The position numbers and the translations under genes were made by a program. This document shows, one piece after another, positions 11,838 to 20,315 of a DNA stretch of 64,000 nucleotides. The notes beneath the pieces were generated by a model. That model ran no database searches. It saw only the letters and a list, made by a program, of their open reading frames with translations, and was not told where the DNA came from. How positions within the stretch are numbered: position 1 is the first letter of the stretch; each line of letters opens with the position of its first letter. The stretch covers positions 186,001 to 250,000 of the forward strand of contig NZ_JACVTO010000006.1 of the NCBI RefSeq assembly GCF_016518545.1, in the 5' to 3' direction. This DNA comes from Pseudomonas sp. S30 (GTDB lineage: Bacteria; Pseudomonadota; Gammaproteobacteria; Pseudomonadales; Pseudomonadaceae).

Positions 11838-13766
11838 ATGTGCGGAATTCTGGGTTATCTACACAATGGCACCAAGACGTCGATTGACTTCTCATCGGCG
11901 CTTTCATTCATTCGCCGTCGCGGGCCGGATGACCAGGGGATATGGTCCGATACCGAGGTTGGCGTTTGGCTGGGTCAAGTTCGACTGTCCATCCTCGATA
12001 CCACCTCGGCCGGCCATCAACCGATGGTTTCGCCTGATGGCCGTGTAGTGATGGTGTTCAACGGCGAGATCTACAACTTTCGTGAACTGCGAGCCGAACT
12101 GCAACGTGACGGTGTAACGTTCACTAGCCAATCCGATTCCGAAGTACTGCTGGCCTTGTTCTGCCGGGACGGTATCGATTGTCTGAAAAGGCTCAATGGC
12201 ATCTTCGCCGTGGTGTTCTGGGAGCGAGACAGTCAGACCCTCTGGGTCGCGCGGGATCAGCTGGGCGTAAAGCCGCTCTACGTCTTCAACGATGGCGGTT
12301 GCTTTGCATTCTCCAGTGAGATGAAAGGCTTGCTCAGAGGCGGTTTCAGTACCCCTCAAATCGATCCTCGGGCAGTGCTCGCTCATCTGGGCTATCTCTG
12401 GTCTCCAGGCGAGCGCACCATCGTGCGCGACATCACCAAAGTTCTACCTGGACAGGTATTACGGGTGCGCAATGGCCAGGTCGAAGAGAAGTGGTTCTAC
12501 TATCAGTTGCCAATTCAGGAGCAGCCTCTGACCGAAAGCGTCGAGCAAACCGCCGCTGCCGTCGCCGAGGCTGTTCGTACCGCGGTCAATCGCCAATTGG
12601 TTTCCGATGTTCCCCTGGGATCTTTCCTGTCTGGAGGTCTGGACTCCAGCGCGATCGTCGCTTTCGCCGCCGAGCAGATGCGTGACAAGGAACGGCTGCA
12701 GTGCTTCAGCATCCGAGTCGACAACGGCTCGACGGCCAATGAAGGGTTCGCCGACGATCTGCCGTACGCGCAACGAGTCGCCAAGCATCTGGGTGTCGAT
12801 CTGCATGTGGTCGGTGTCGGTGACGAAATGATGGATCGTCTGCCGGAGATGGTCTACCTGCTGGACGAGCCAACTCCTGATCCAGCTGCGCTCAATGCGT
12901 TGTTCATTTCGGAACTGGCCAGCCAGAATGGCATAAAGGTGTTGCTGTCCGGAGCTGGCGGAGACGACATCTTCACCGGCTATCGTCGCCATTTCGCGTT
13001 GAGCCAGGAACGCTGGTGGGGCGGCCTTCCCGCTCCCTTGCGCGGCGCGTTGGCTGCCAGTGCCAACCTGCTGCCAGCGTCCTCGCCCCTTTCGCGCCGT
13101 CTGGGCAAGGCTTTCCGCTACGCTGACCTGCCAAGTGACGACCGCTTGATCAGCTACTTCTTCTGGCTTGAGCCCGAGCAGGCTCACGGCCTGCTGGCCC
13201 CCGAACTTCTGCGGCAACTGGCTGCCGATGAGCTGTTCGCGCCGCTTCGCGAGACCTTGTCTCGAGTGCCTGCTGGTGCAACGCCGCTAGACAAGATGCT
13301 CACCTTGGAGTGCAAGCATTTCCTCACCGATCACAATCTCAACTACACCGACAAGATGGGCATGGCCGCCGGTGTGGAAGTTCGCGTGCCCCTGCTCGAC
13401 ATGGACCTGGTGAAGCTCGCCGGTGGCCTGCCTGCTTCGATCAAGCAGAAGGGGCGCGAGGGCAAGTGGATCTTCAAGAAGGCGATGGAACCGTACCTGC
13501 CGCACGATATCATCTATCGACCCAAGACCGGCTTTGGCGTGCCTCTGCGCAACTGGCTGCAAGGACGTCTCAAGCCACTGGTCGACGAGGTGCTGTCGCC
13601 TGCTTCCCTGCGCAATCGCGGCATCTTCGATCCTGATGCGGTAGCGCGACTGATCGCGGCCGACCGGGCAGGGCGCATAGATGCGGCCTACACGTTGTTC
13701 GGCATCGTCTGCATGGAGTTGTGGTGCAAGCAATATCTGGATGGCAACTTCGCTCTCGACCGCTGA
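11838..13766 (+). CDS. asnB: Asparagine synthase-like glutamine amidotransferase (WbpS-type)
   Basis: A glutamine-dependent amidotransferase of 642 residues. The class II amidase domain starts with the nucleophile Cys2 (MCGILGYL). The C-terminal ATP-pyrophosphatase domain carries the PP-loop SGGLDSS (residues 265-271) and further on LSGAGGDDIFTGYRRH. In O-antigen loci such enzymes (WbpS in P. aeruginosa) amidate the carboxyl of a uronic acid rather than make asparagine; here ManNAcA from wecBC is the obvious substrate. Start is ATG, 10 bases after the wzy stop. The symbol follows the family; the role in sugar amidation is inferred from context. Confidence 0.88.
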   Translation: MCGILGYLHNGTKTSIDFSSALSFIRRRGPDDQGIWSDTEVGVWLGQVRLSILDTTSAGHQPMVSPDGRVVMVFNGEIYNFRELRAELQRDGVTFTSQSDSEVLLALFCRDGIDCLKRLNGIFAVVFWERDSQTLWVARDQLGVKPLYVFNDGGCFAFSSEMKGLLRGGFSTPQIDPRAVLAHLGYLWSPGERTIVRDITKVLPGQVLRVRNGQVEEKWFYYQLPIQEQPLTESVEQTAAAVAEAVRTAVNRQLVSDVPLGSFLSGGLDSSAIVAFAAEQMRDKERLQCFSIRVDNGSTANEGFADDLPYAQRVAKHLGVDLHVVGVGDEMMDRLPEMVYLLDEPTPDPAALNALFISELASQNGIKVLLSGAGGDDIFTGYRRHFALSQERWWGGLPAPLRGALAASANLLPASSPLSRRLGKAFRYADLPSDDRLISYFFWLEPEQAHGLLAPELLRQLAADELFAPLRETLSRVPAGATPLDKMLTLECKHFLTDHNLNYTDKMGMAAGVEVRVPLLDMDLVKLAGGLPASIKQKGREGKWIFKKAMEPYLPHDIIYRPKTGFGVPLRNWLQGRLKPLVDEVLSPASLRNRGIFDPDAVARLIAADRAGRIDAAYTLFGIVCMELWCKQYLDGNFALDR

Positions 13767-13866
13767 GAACGTTGTACTGGGCCAAGGGTCGGTCGAGGCG
13801 AGTGACGCTCCCGGCCCAAGGTGATGAGAGCACGCACGGTTTTTTCAATCTTATTGGTGGCAATTC

Positions 13867-16011
13867 ATGAAACAAGTGGTTCAGAACATGGCGAGCGGTG
13901 AAACCTCCCTGGTGCAGGCGCCGGTGCCAGCAGTGCGCGGTGGCGCCCTGCAGATCAATACCAGCCGGACGCTGATCTCGGCGGGTACCGAACGTATGCT
14001 GGTTGGATTCGGCAAGGCCAACTGGATCGAAAAGGCCCGTCAGCAGCCCGACAAAGTTCGTATGGTGTTGCAGAAGGTCCAGACCGATGGCCTGGCAACG
14101 ACGGTCGAGGCCGTGCGCTCAAAGCTCGCTCAGCCGCTGCCGCTGGGTTATTGCAACGTAGGCGTGGTGGCGGCTGCTGGAGCCGGGGTGTCGGATTTCA
14201 AGCCCGGGGACCGGGTCGTCTCCAATGGTCCGCACGCCGATGTCGTGGTGGTACCGAAGAACCTGTGCGCGCGAATTCCCGATGCAGTCAGTGACGAGGC
14301 GGCATCGTTCACCGTGCTCGCCAGCATCGGTCTGCAAGGTATCCGTCTGGCCCAGCCTACGCTTGGAGAGGCGTTTGTCGTTACCGGTGTCGGCCTGATC
14401 GGCCTGGTCACCGTGCAGTTGCTGCGCGCACAAGGTTGCCGAGTGTTGGCCATCGACTTCGATGAGCAGAAGTTGGCACTGGCCCGTAGCTACGGCGCCG
14501 AGAGTTGCAACCCTGGTCTGGGCGAAGATCCGGTCGCCGCTGGTATGGCCTTCAGCCGAGGGCGCGGTGTCGATGGTGTGATCATCACCGCCTCCACCAA
14601 GTCTTCGGATCCGGTTACCCAGGCAGCGAACATGTGCCGCAAGCGCGGTCGCATCGTGCTGGTAGGCGTCACCGGACTCGAACTTAACCGAGCAGACTTT
14701 TATGAGAAGGAACTGACCTTCCAGGTTTCGTGCTCCTACGGTCCAGGTCGGTATGACCCCAACTACGAAGAAAAGGGCAATGACTTCCCCATCGGGTTCG
14801 TACGCTGGACCGAACAACGTAACTTCGAGGCCATTCTCGACATGCTCGCCAGCGGCCAGCTCAACGTCGACAAGCTCATTTCCCATCGCTTCGCCTTCGA
14901 GGAGGCGGGTAGCGCCTACCAGACCCTGACCGGCGAGAGCTCGGCGCTCGGCATCCTCCTTGAGTACCGCTCCGCGCCGCAAGAGCGTCACATCAAGGCG
15001 GTGTCGCTTTCACCCGAGTCGATGCCCGTGTTCGACCCGGTCAAACCCGTAGTGGGCTTCATCGGCGCGGGCAACTATGCATCGCGCATGCTGATTCCAG
15101 CGTTCAAGTCTGCCGGTGCCCAGTTCCATACCATCGTCACCGCCGGCGGGCTGAACGGCGTGATCCATGGCAGCAAGGCAGGCTTCGCACAAGCCTCCAC
15201 CGATGTCGCTGCCATGCTGGATGATCAAGCGATCAACACCGTGGCCATCGTGACTCGGCACGACAGTCATGCGCGTTTCGTGTCACAAGTGCTCGAAGCT
15301 GGCAAGCATGTGTTCGTCGAGAAGCCGCTGGCGATCGACGAGCAAGGCCTGGCTCAGGTGCAGGACGCCTACGCCGGCGCGGTCGAGCGTGGCAGCAAGC
15401 CGCATTTGATGGTGGGCTTCAACCGCCGCTTCTCGCCGCAGGTGCAGAAGATGAAGGCGCTGCTGAGCGCTGTCCGAGAGCCGAAGTCGTTGATCATGAC
15501 CATGAACGCCGGGGCCATCCCCGCCGAACACTGGACCCAGGACGAGGCCGTGGGTGGCGGTCGTATCATCGGTGAAGCCTGCCATTTCATCGACTTGATG
15601 CGCTTCCTGGTCGCCAGCCCGATCATTTCTATCCAGGCTCGTAGAATGGGTGATTCCGGCGCGGTGGCTGTCACCGAGGACAAAGCCTCGATCACGCTGG
15701 GCTTCGAGGATGGCTCTTTCGGCACCATTCTTTACTTGGCCAATGGTGCCGCGAGCTTCCCCAAGGAGCGCGTCGAAGTCTTCGCGGCGGGCCGCGTCCT
15801 TCAGCTGGACAACTTCCGCAAGCTCAAGGGGTTCGGCTGGCCAGGCTTCGACAAGCTCAATCTGTGGAAGCAGAACAAGGGACAGTCCGAGTGCGCAGCT
15901 GCGTTCCTCGAGGCGGTCGCGCAAGGTAAGCCTACGCCTATCCCCAGTGATGAAATCTTCGAGGTGGCTCGGGTCAGTATCGAAGTGGCGCGGATGCTGC
16001 GAGCTCAATGA
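13867..16011 (+). CDS. Two-domain oxidoreductase: MDR dehydrogenase fused to Gfo/Idh/MocA
   Basis: A 714-residue fusion. Residues about 1-375 form a medium-chain alcohol-dehydrogenase-like domain with GVGLIG of a Rossmann fold near residue 175; the usual GHE zinc motif is absent, so it is probably zinc-independent. Residues about 393-714 form a Gfo/Idh/MocA oxidoreductase with VGFIGAGNYASRM near 395 and the family motif FVEKPLAID near 482. Such fusions occur in bacterial polysaccharide loci and are not biochemically defined as far as I know. Its stop overlaps the start of the heparinase-like gene (ATGA), so the two are coupled. Likely a sugar oxidoreductase acting on a nucleotide sugar or a glycan end; the substrate is unknown. 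Confidence 0.85.
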   Translation: MKQVVQNMASGETSLVQAPVPAVRGGALQINTSRTLISAGTERMLVGFGKANWIEKARQQPDKVRMVLQKVQTDGLATTVEAVRSKLAQPLPLGYCNVGVVAAAGAGVSDFKPGDRVVSNGPHADVVVVPKNLCARIPDAVSDEAASFTVLASIGLQGIRLAQPTLGEAFVVTGVGLIGLVTVQLLRAQGCRVLAIDFDEQKLALARSYGAESCNPGLGEDPVAAGMAFSRGRGVDGVIITASTKSSDPVTQAANMCRKRGRIVLVGVTGLELNRADFYEKELTFQVSCSYGPGRYDPNYEEKGNDFPIGFVRWTEQRNFEAILDMLASGQLNVDKLISHRFAFEEAGSAYQTLTGESSALGILLEYRSAPQERHIKAVSLSPESMPVFDPVKPVVGFIGAGNYASRMLIPAFKSAGAQFHTIVTAGGLNGVIHGSKAGFAQASTDVAAMLDDQAINTVAIVTRHDSHARFVSQVLEAGKHVFVEKPLAIDEQGLAQVQDAYAGAVERGSKPHLMVGFNRRFSPQVQKMKALLSAVREPKSLIMTMNAGAIPAEHWTQDEAVGGGRIIGEACHFIDLMRFLVASPIISIQARRMGDSGAVAVTEDKASITLGFEDGSFGTILYLANGAASFPKERVEVFAAGRVLQLDNFRKLKGFGWPGFDKLNLWKQNKGQSECAAAFLEAVAQGKPTPIPSDEIFEVARVSIEVARMLRAQ

Positions 16012-17837
16012 GTCTCTTTCTCGTGAAGGCGCGGACCGCGCTGGCATTGGGGCCTGGCAATCTTTGCCGGGCGCTGGGCTACAGGCTGGGGGTGAAGACC
16101 GGGCTGAATCCCGTGCGCCGGCTTCAGGCGCAGACGCCTGAAGGGCCATTCTTCGTCGCGCCTCAACCATCGCTTCGGCAATTGCCGGTGACCAGCCAGT
16201 GGTACGAGTCGGTGCTGTACTACGGTTACTGGACGGTCGCCCAGCAGGACAGCCCGCCCGATTGGCATCTGAACCCATTGACCGGTGTACGCGTGCCTTC
16301 CCCCGACCGGCCCTGGTGGCTGATCGCCGATTTCGATCCATCGGTGGGCGACATCAAGAGCATTTGGGAGGCTTCGAGATTCGACTGGGTGCTTGCCTTC
16401 GCCCAAGGTGCCTGTCAGGGAGACTCGACGGCCCTGACACGCTTGAATCTCTGGCTTGCCGATTGGTGCCGACACAACCCGCCCTATCACGGACCGAATT
16501 GGAAGTGCGGGCAGGAAGCGTCGATTCGCGTCCTGCACCTGGCCATGAGTGCTGTACTCCTTGGCCAGCATGACGCCATCCAGCCGGGGCTGGCTGCACT
16601 GATCGAGGTGCACCTCAAGCGTATCGCGCCCACCATCAGCTATGCCATGGCCCAGGACAATAACCATGGTACGTCCGAAGCTGCCGCGCTCTATGTCGGC
16701 GGCAGCTGGCTGATGAGCAGCGGCCATCCCGCTGCCAGGGGCTGGTTCGAGGCAGGGCGGCGCTGGCTGGAAAACCGGGCGGCACGGCTGATCGAACGCG
16801 ACGGCAGCTTCAGCCAGTACTCGGTCAATTACCACCGGGTGATGCTCGACACCTTCTCGATGGTGGAGGTATGGCGGCGCAAGTGCGAGCTGGCTCCTTT
16901 CAGCCCCACGTGGTACGCCCGGGCGAAGGCTGCGTCCCAGTGGCTGTTCGTGATGACCGACGCAGCCACGGGTGATGCTCCCAACCTGGGTGCTAACGAC
17001 GGCGCGCGCTTGCTTGCCCTGAGCGATACCGATTACCGGGACTATCGTCCGTCGGTGCAGTTGGCGATGGCCTTGTTCGATGAGCGGCGTGCCTACGCCG
17101 ATTCCGGCTCGTGGGATCTCCCCTTGCAGTGGCTGCAAGTGACCCAGCCAGAGGCCTTGGCCGAACGGCCCGTCAGCCGGTTGTTCGATCAGGGTGGCTA
17201 TGCGGTACTGCATCAGCCGGGTTGCAAGGCAGTGTTGCGTTATCCGCGTTTTCGATTCCGGCCAGGACAGGCCGATGCCCTGCATGTGGATTTGTGGCTC
17301 GAGGGTAGAAATCTGCTGCGAGATGCAGGCAGTTTCAGTTACAACTGCGAACCGCAGTGGTTACGGTACTTCCCTGGTACGGCCAGTCATAATACCGTGC
17401 AGTTCGACGACCGCGACCAGATGCCGCGCCTGAGTCGATTCCTGTTCGGCGACTGGTTGCGTGCCGTGGATGTTCAGCCTCCATGCGATGGGGGCGACAC
17501 GACCAGCTGTGGCGCGACCTACACAGACGGCAAAGGCGCCCAGCATGCGCGCAGCCTGAGCCTGGGACCGCGCAGCCTGCAGGTGCGCGACCAAGTCAGC
17601 GGCTTTTCCAGCAGAGCAGTGCTGCGCTGGCGCTTGGAGCCCGGAGACTGGGTCCTCCAGGACAATGGCGTGAGCAACGGCTCGCACCGGCTTTCGGTCA
17701 CCGGCGATGTGCCACTCGTGCGCTGCGAGCTGGTCACTGGCTGGGAATCGCGTTACTACCTTGAAAAAACACCAGTACCAGTGTTGGAAGTCGAAGTGGC
17801 GACCGCTGGGGTCTTGATTACGGAGTATCACTGGTAA
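16008..17837 (+). CDS. Heparinase II/III-like (alginate-lyase-fold) protein
   Basis: A 609-residue protein with the layout of heparinase II/III-type polysaccharide lyases: an N-terminal (alpha/alpha) toroid (about 60-360) and a C-terminal beta-sandwich (about 385-600). Candidate active-site residues are Asn218-Asn219-His220 in QDNNHGTSEA and Tyr271/Tyr275-His276 in QYSVNYHRV. No convincing signal peptide is present, so it may act in the cytoplasm, which is odd for a lyase. It is translationally coupled to the two-domain oxidoreductase, and the next glycosyltransferase starts 2 bases after its stop. Whether it cleaves, edits or merely binds the O-unit is not known. Confidence 0.82.
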   Translation: MSLFLVKARTALALGPGNLCRALGYRLGVKTGLNPVRRLQAQTPEGPFFVAPQPSLRQLPVTSQWYESVLYYGYWTVAQQDSPPDWHLNPLTGVRVPSPDRPWWLIADFDPSVGDIKSIWEASRFDWVLAFAQGACQGDSTALTRLNLWLADWCRHNPPYHGPNWKCGQEASIRVLHLAMSAVLLGQHDAIQPGLAALIEVHLKRIAPTISYAMAQDNNHGTSEAAALYVGGSWLMSSGHPAARGWFEAGRRWLENRAARLIERDGSFSQYSVNYHRVMLDTFSMVEVWRRKCELAPFSPTWYARAKAASQWLFVMTDAATGDAPNLGANDGARLLALSDTDYRDYRPSVQLAMALFDERRAYADSGSWDLPLQWLQVTQPEALAERPVSRLFDQGGYAVLHQPGCKAVLRYPRFRFRPGQADALHVDLWLEGRNLLRDAGSFSYNCEPQWLRYFPGTASHNTVQFDDRDQMPRLSRFLFGDWLRAVDVQPPCDGGDTTSCGATYTDGKGAQHARSLSLGPRSLQVRDQVSGFSSRAVLRWRLEPGDWVLQDNGVSNGSHRLSVTGDVPLVRCELVTGWESRYYLEKTPVPVLEVEVATAGVLITEYHW

Positions 17838-17839
17838 CC

Positions 17840-19057
17840 ATGAGAGTTCTCTATTTCCACCAACATTTCTCGACTCCCAATGGTGCGACTGGGATTCGTT
17901 CCTACGAAATGGCGCGTCGACTGGTTGCCGAGGGCCATCAGGTGACGATGGTGTGTGGCAGTTACGGCGGTGGCAATACCGGTCTTGACGGGCAATTCGT
18001 GTCCGGCAAGCGCACGGGGCAGGTGGCGGGGATCGACGTCATTGAGTTCGACCTGGCTTATGCGAACAGTGACGGCTTCCTCAAACGGGCGATCAGCTTC
18101 CTGAAATTTGCGGTCCGTAGCATCGGGGTCGCCCTGACGCACCGCTATGATCTGGTCTTCGCCACGACCACCCCGCTGACCGCGGGTATCCCGGGTATCT
18201 TCGCGCGCTGGCTGCGGCGCAAACCCTTCGTCTTCGAAGTACGCGACTTGTGGCCGGAGCTGCCAAGGGCCATGGGGGTGATCAAGAATCCAGCAGTGCT
18301 TTGGGCCATGTCTGTGCTCGAATGGGTCAGCTATCGTTCTGCGCACCGGCTGATCGGCCTGTCGCCGGGCATCGTCGAGGGCATTGTCTCGCGGGGCGTC
18401 GATCCTGTGAAGGTCGCCATGATTCCCAACGGCTGCGATCTGGACATCTTCGATGCGCCGGTACCGCCTTGGCGGCCGGCAGGCGTGGCAGCCGAGCAAC
18501 TGATGGCCGTTTTCACCGGCACCCATGGCATGGCCAACAGGCTCGATGCCGTACTGGATGCCGCTGCCCGTCTGAAGGCCCGTGGTCGTGACGATATCCG
18601 CCTGGTGCTGATCGGGCAGGGCAAGCTCAAGCCCGGCCTGGTAGCACGCGCCAAGGCCGAAGGGTTGGATAACGTGGTGTTTCACGATCCGGTCAACAAA
18701 GAGCGATTGGCGGGGCTGATGGCCAGTGCCGATCTGGGCTTGCAGATTCTCGCCAATGTCCGCGCGTTCTACTTCGGAACGTCGCCCAACAAGTTCTTCG
18801 ACTACATCGCATCGGGTTTGCCAGTGTTGAACAACTATCCGGGATGGTTGGCGGAGATGATCACCAAGGAAGACTGCGGGTTCGCCGTCGCACCCGAGGA
18901 TCCCGACGCATTCGCCGACGCCTTGGAGCGAGCGGCCTCGGACCGGGACGAGCTCAAGGCCAAAGGCTTGCGCGGGCGTCAGCTGGCGATGCGCAGCTTC
19001 GATCGCAAGATGCTCTCCGGACAATTCGTGCGTTGGCTGGAGGGTACGCCAAAATGA
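17840..19057 (+). CDS. Glycosyltransferase family 4, WbuB-like
   Basis: A 405-residue GT-B glycosyltransferase. The N-terminus MRVLYFHQHF with GATGIRSYEMAR, the central FVFEVRDLWPELPR, and the C-terminal FTGTHGMANRLD plus NKFFDYIASGLPVL are characteristic of the WbuB/WbpL-associated GT4 group found next to PglC-like transferases. It probably adds the second sugar to the lipid-linked first sugar. By locus content the donor is perhaps UDP-ManNAcA; this is inference. It starts 2 bases after the heparinase-like gene and overlaps the next gene by ATGA, so these genes form a tightly coupled operon. Confidence 0.88.
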   Translation: MRVLYFHQHFSTPNGATGIRSYEMARRLVAEGHQVTMVCGSYGGGNTGLDGQFVSGKRTGQVAGIDVIEFDLAYANSDGFLKRAISFLKFAVRSIGVALTHRYDLVFATTTPLTAGIPGIFARWLRRKPFVFEVRDLWPELPRAMGVIKNPAVLWAMSVLEWVSYRSAHRLIGLSPGIVEGIVSRGVDPVKVAMIPNGCDLDIFDAPVPPWRPAGVAAEQLMAVFTGTHGMANRLDAVLDAAARLKARGRDDIRLVLIGQGKLKPGLVARAKAEGLDNVVFHDPVNKERLAGLMASADLGLQILANVRAFYFGTSPNKFFDYIASGLPVLNNYPGWLAEMITKEDCGFAVAPEDPDAFADALERAASDRDELKAKGLRGRQLAMRSFDRKMLSGQFVRWLEGTPK

Positions 19058-19650
19058 TCAAGCGATTATTCGACGTGGTCGCGTCCGCCTGCGCCTTGTT
19101 GCTGCTGTCACCGGTGATTGGGCTCGTGGCGTGGAAGGTGCGCAAGAACCTCGGAGCCCCTGTGCTGTTTCGTCAACAACGCCCGGGGCTGCATGGCAAA
19201 CCCTTCGAGATGGTCAAGTTCAGGACCATGCGTGACGCAGTGGATGCGCAGGGTAATGTACTGCCAGACGCCGAGCGCATGACACCTTTCGGCAGTTTCC
19301 TGCGTGCCTCCAGTCTGGACGAGCTGCCGGAACTGTGGAATGTGCTGCTTGGTCACATGAGCCTGGTCGGGCCACGTCCGCTGTTGATGGAGTATCTTCC
19401 TCTCTACTCGCAGCAGCAGTACCGTCGCCATGACGTACGTCCCGGAGTGACGGGCTGGGCGCAGATAAACGGCAGGAATGCGCTGAGCTGGGATGAAAAG
19501 TTCAAGCTCGACATCTGGTACGTCGACAACCGCAGCTTTTGGCTCGACATCAAGATCTTGCTGTTGACAGTCAAGAAAGTGGTGAAGAAAGACGACATCA
19601 CCGGCAGCGGCGAAGTGACAATGAGCAAGTTCACCGGAAACGAACCATGA
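19054..19650 (+). CDS. Initiating phosphoglycosyl transferase, PglC-like (small type)
   Basis: Transfers a sugar-1-phosphate, probably a diacetamido-trideoxyhexose, from UDP to undecaprenyl phosphate to start each O-unit. At 198 residues it is the minimal monotopic type: an N-terminal re-entrant membrane helix (about 8-30) with the functional core KFRTM, the catalytic Asp-Glu in SLDELPELWN, and GPRPLLMEYLPLY. The start ATG at 19054 is inside the end of the preceding glycosyltransferase; a longer upstream frame overlapping that gene is rejected. Neighbouring acetyltransferase and aminotransferase genes match the PglC-PglD-PglE set of Campylobacter. Confidence 0.92.
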   Translation: MIKRLFDVVASACALLLLSPVIGLVAWKVRKNLGAPVLFRQQRPGLHGKPFEMVKFRTMRDAVDAQGNVLPDAERMTPFGSFLRASSLDELPELWNVLLGHMSLVGPRPLLMEYLPLYSQQQYRRHDVRPGVTGWAQINGRNALSWDEKFKLDIWYVDNRSFWLDIKILLLTVKKVVKKDDITGSGEVTMSKFTGNEP

Positions 19651-20273
19651 GACGTCTGGCCATCCTGGGTGCGAGTGGACACGGCAAGGTACTGGCCGAA
19701 ATCGGCGAGCTATTCTTCGACGAAGTCGTGTTCTACGACGACGCCTGGCCCTCGCGACAATCGAACGGCCTCTGGCCGATCGTCGGCGACAGCGCGGCCC
19801 TCGTCGAACAGCTGGGTAGCGTCGCGGGTGTGATCGTCGGTATCGGCAACAATGAGATACGCCAGAATAAACAGCGTGACCTGGCGGGCGTCGGCGCGCC
19901 TATCGTCTCTCTGATTCATCCACAGGCGGTCGTCAGCCCGCGATGCAGCATTGCCAAGGGCAGCGTCGTCATGGCCGGTGCAATCGTGAATATCGATGCT
20001 CGGATAGGCGAGGGCGCCATCCTCAACACGGGTTGCAGCGTCGATCATGATAGTCTGCTGGGCGACTTCGTACATATCAGTCCCGGTGCTCGCCTGGCAG
20101 GTGGCGTTAGCGTCGGCAGCCTCAGTTGGATAGGCATTGGTGCCTGCATCCGTCAATTGATCCAGGTTGGGTCGCGGGCGGTGATCGGTGCCGGGGCCGT
20201 AGTGGTCAAACCCGTGGCCGACGGCGTCACTGCCGTAGGCGTACCTGCTCGCACACTGGCCGACCCGCACTGA
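19647..20273 (+). CDS. Sugar O/N-acetyltransferase, PglD/NeuD family
   Basis: A 208-residue left-handed beta-helix acetyltransferase. The N-terminal half is a small Rossmann-like domain (LAILGASGHGKVLAEI) that binds the UDP-sugar in PglD, and the C-terminal half has hexapeptide repeats (about 95-195). His in CSVDHDSLLGD matches the catalytic base position of PglD. With the aminotransferase next door it would acetylate the 4-amino group of UDP-4-amino-4,6-dideoxy-GlcNAc to give a UDP-diNAc-bacillosamine-type donor. The start overlaps the preceding stop by ATGA. Confidence 0.9.
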   Translation: MRRLAILGASGHGKVLAEIGELFFDEVVFYDDAWPSRQSNGLWPIVGDSAALVEQLGSVAGVIVGIGNNEIRQNKQRDLAGVGAPIVSLIHPQAVVSPRCSIAKGSVVMAGAIVNIDARIGEGAILNTGCSVDHDSLLGDFVHISPGARLAGGVSVGSLSWIGIGACIRQLIQVGSRAVIGAGAVVVKPVADGVTAVGVPARTLADPH

Positions 20274-20315
20274 ATCAACGGGTTTCGCTTCGTATCGGAT
20301 TATGGATCTATCGAC

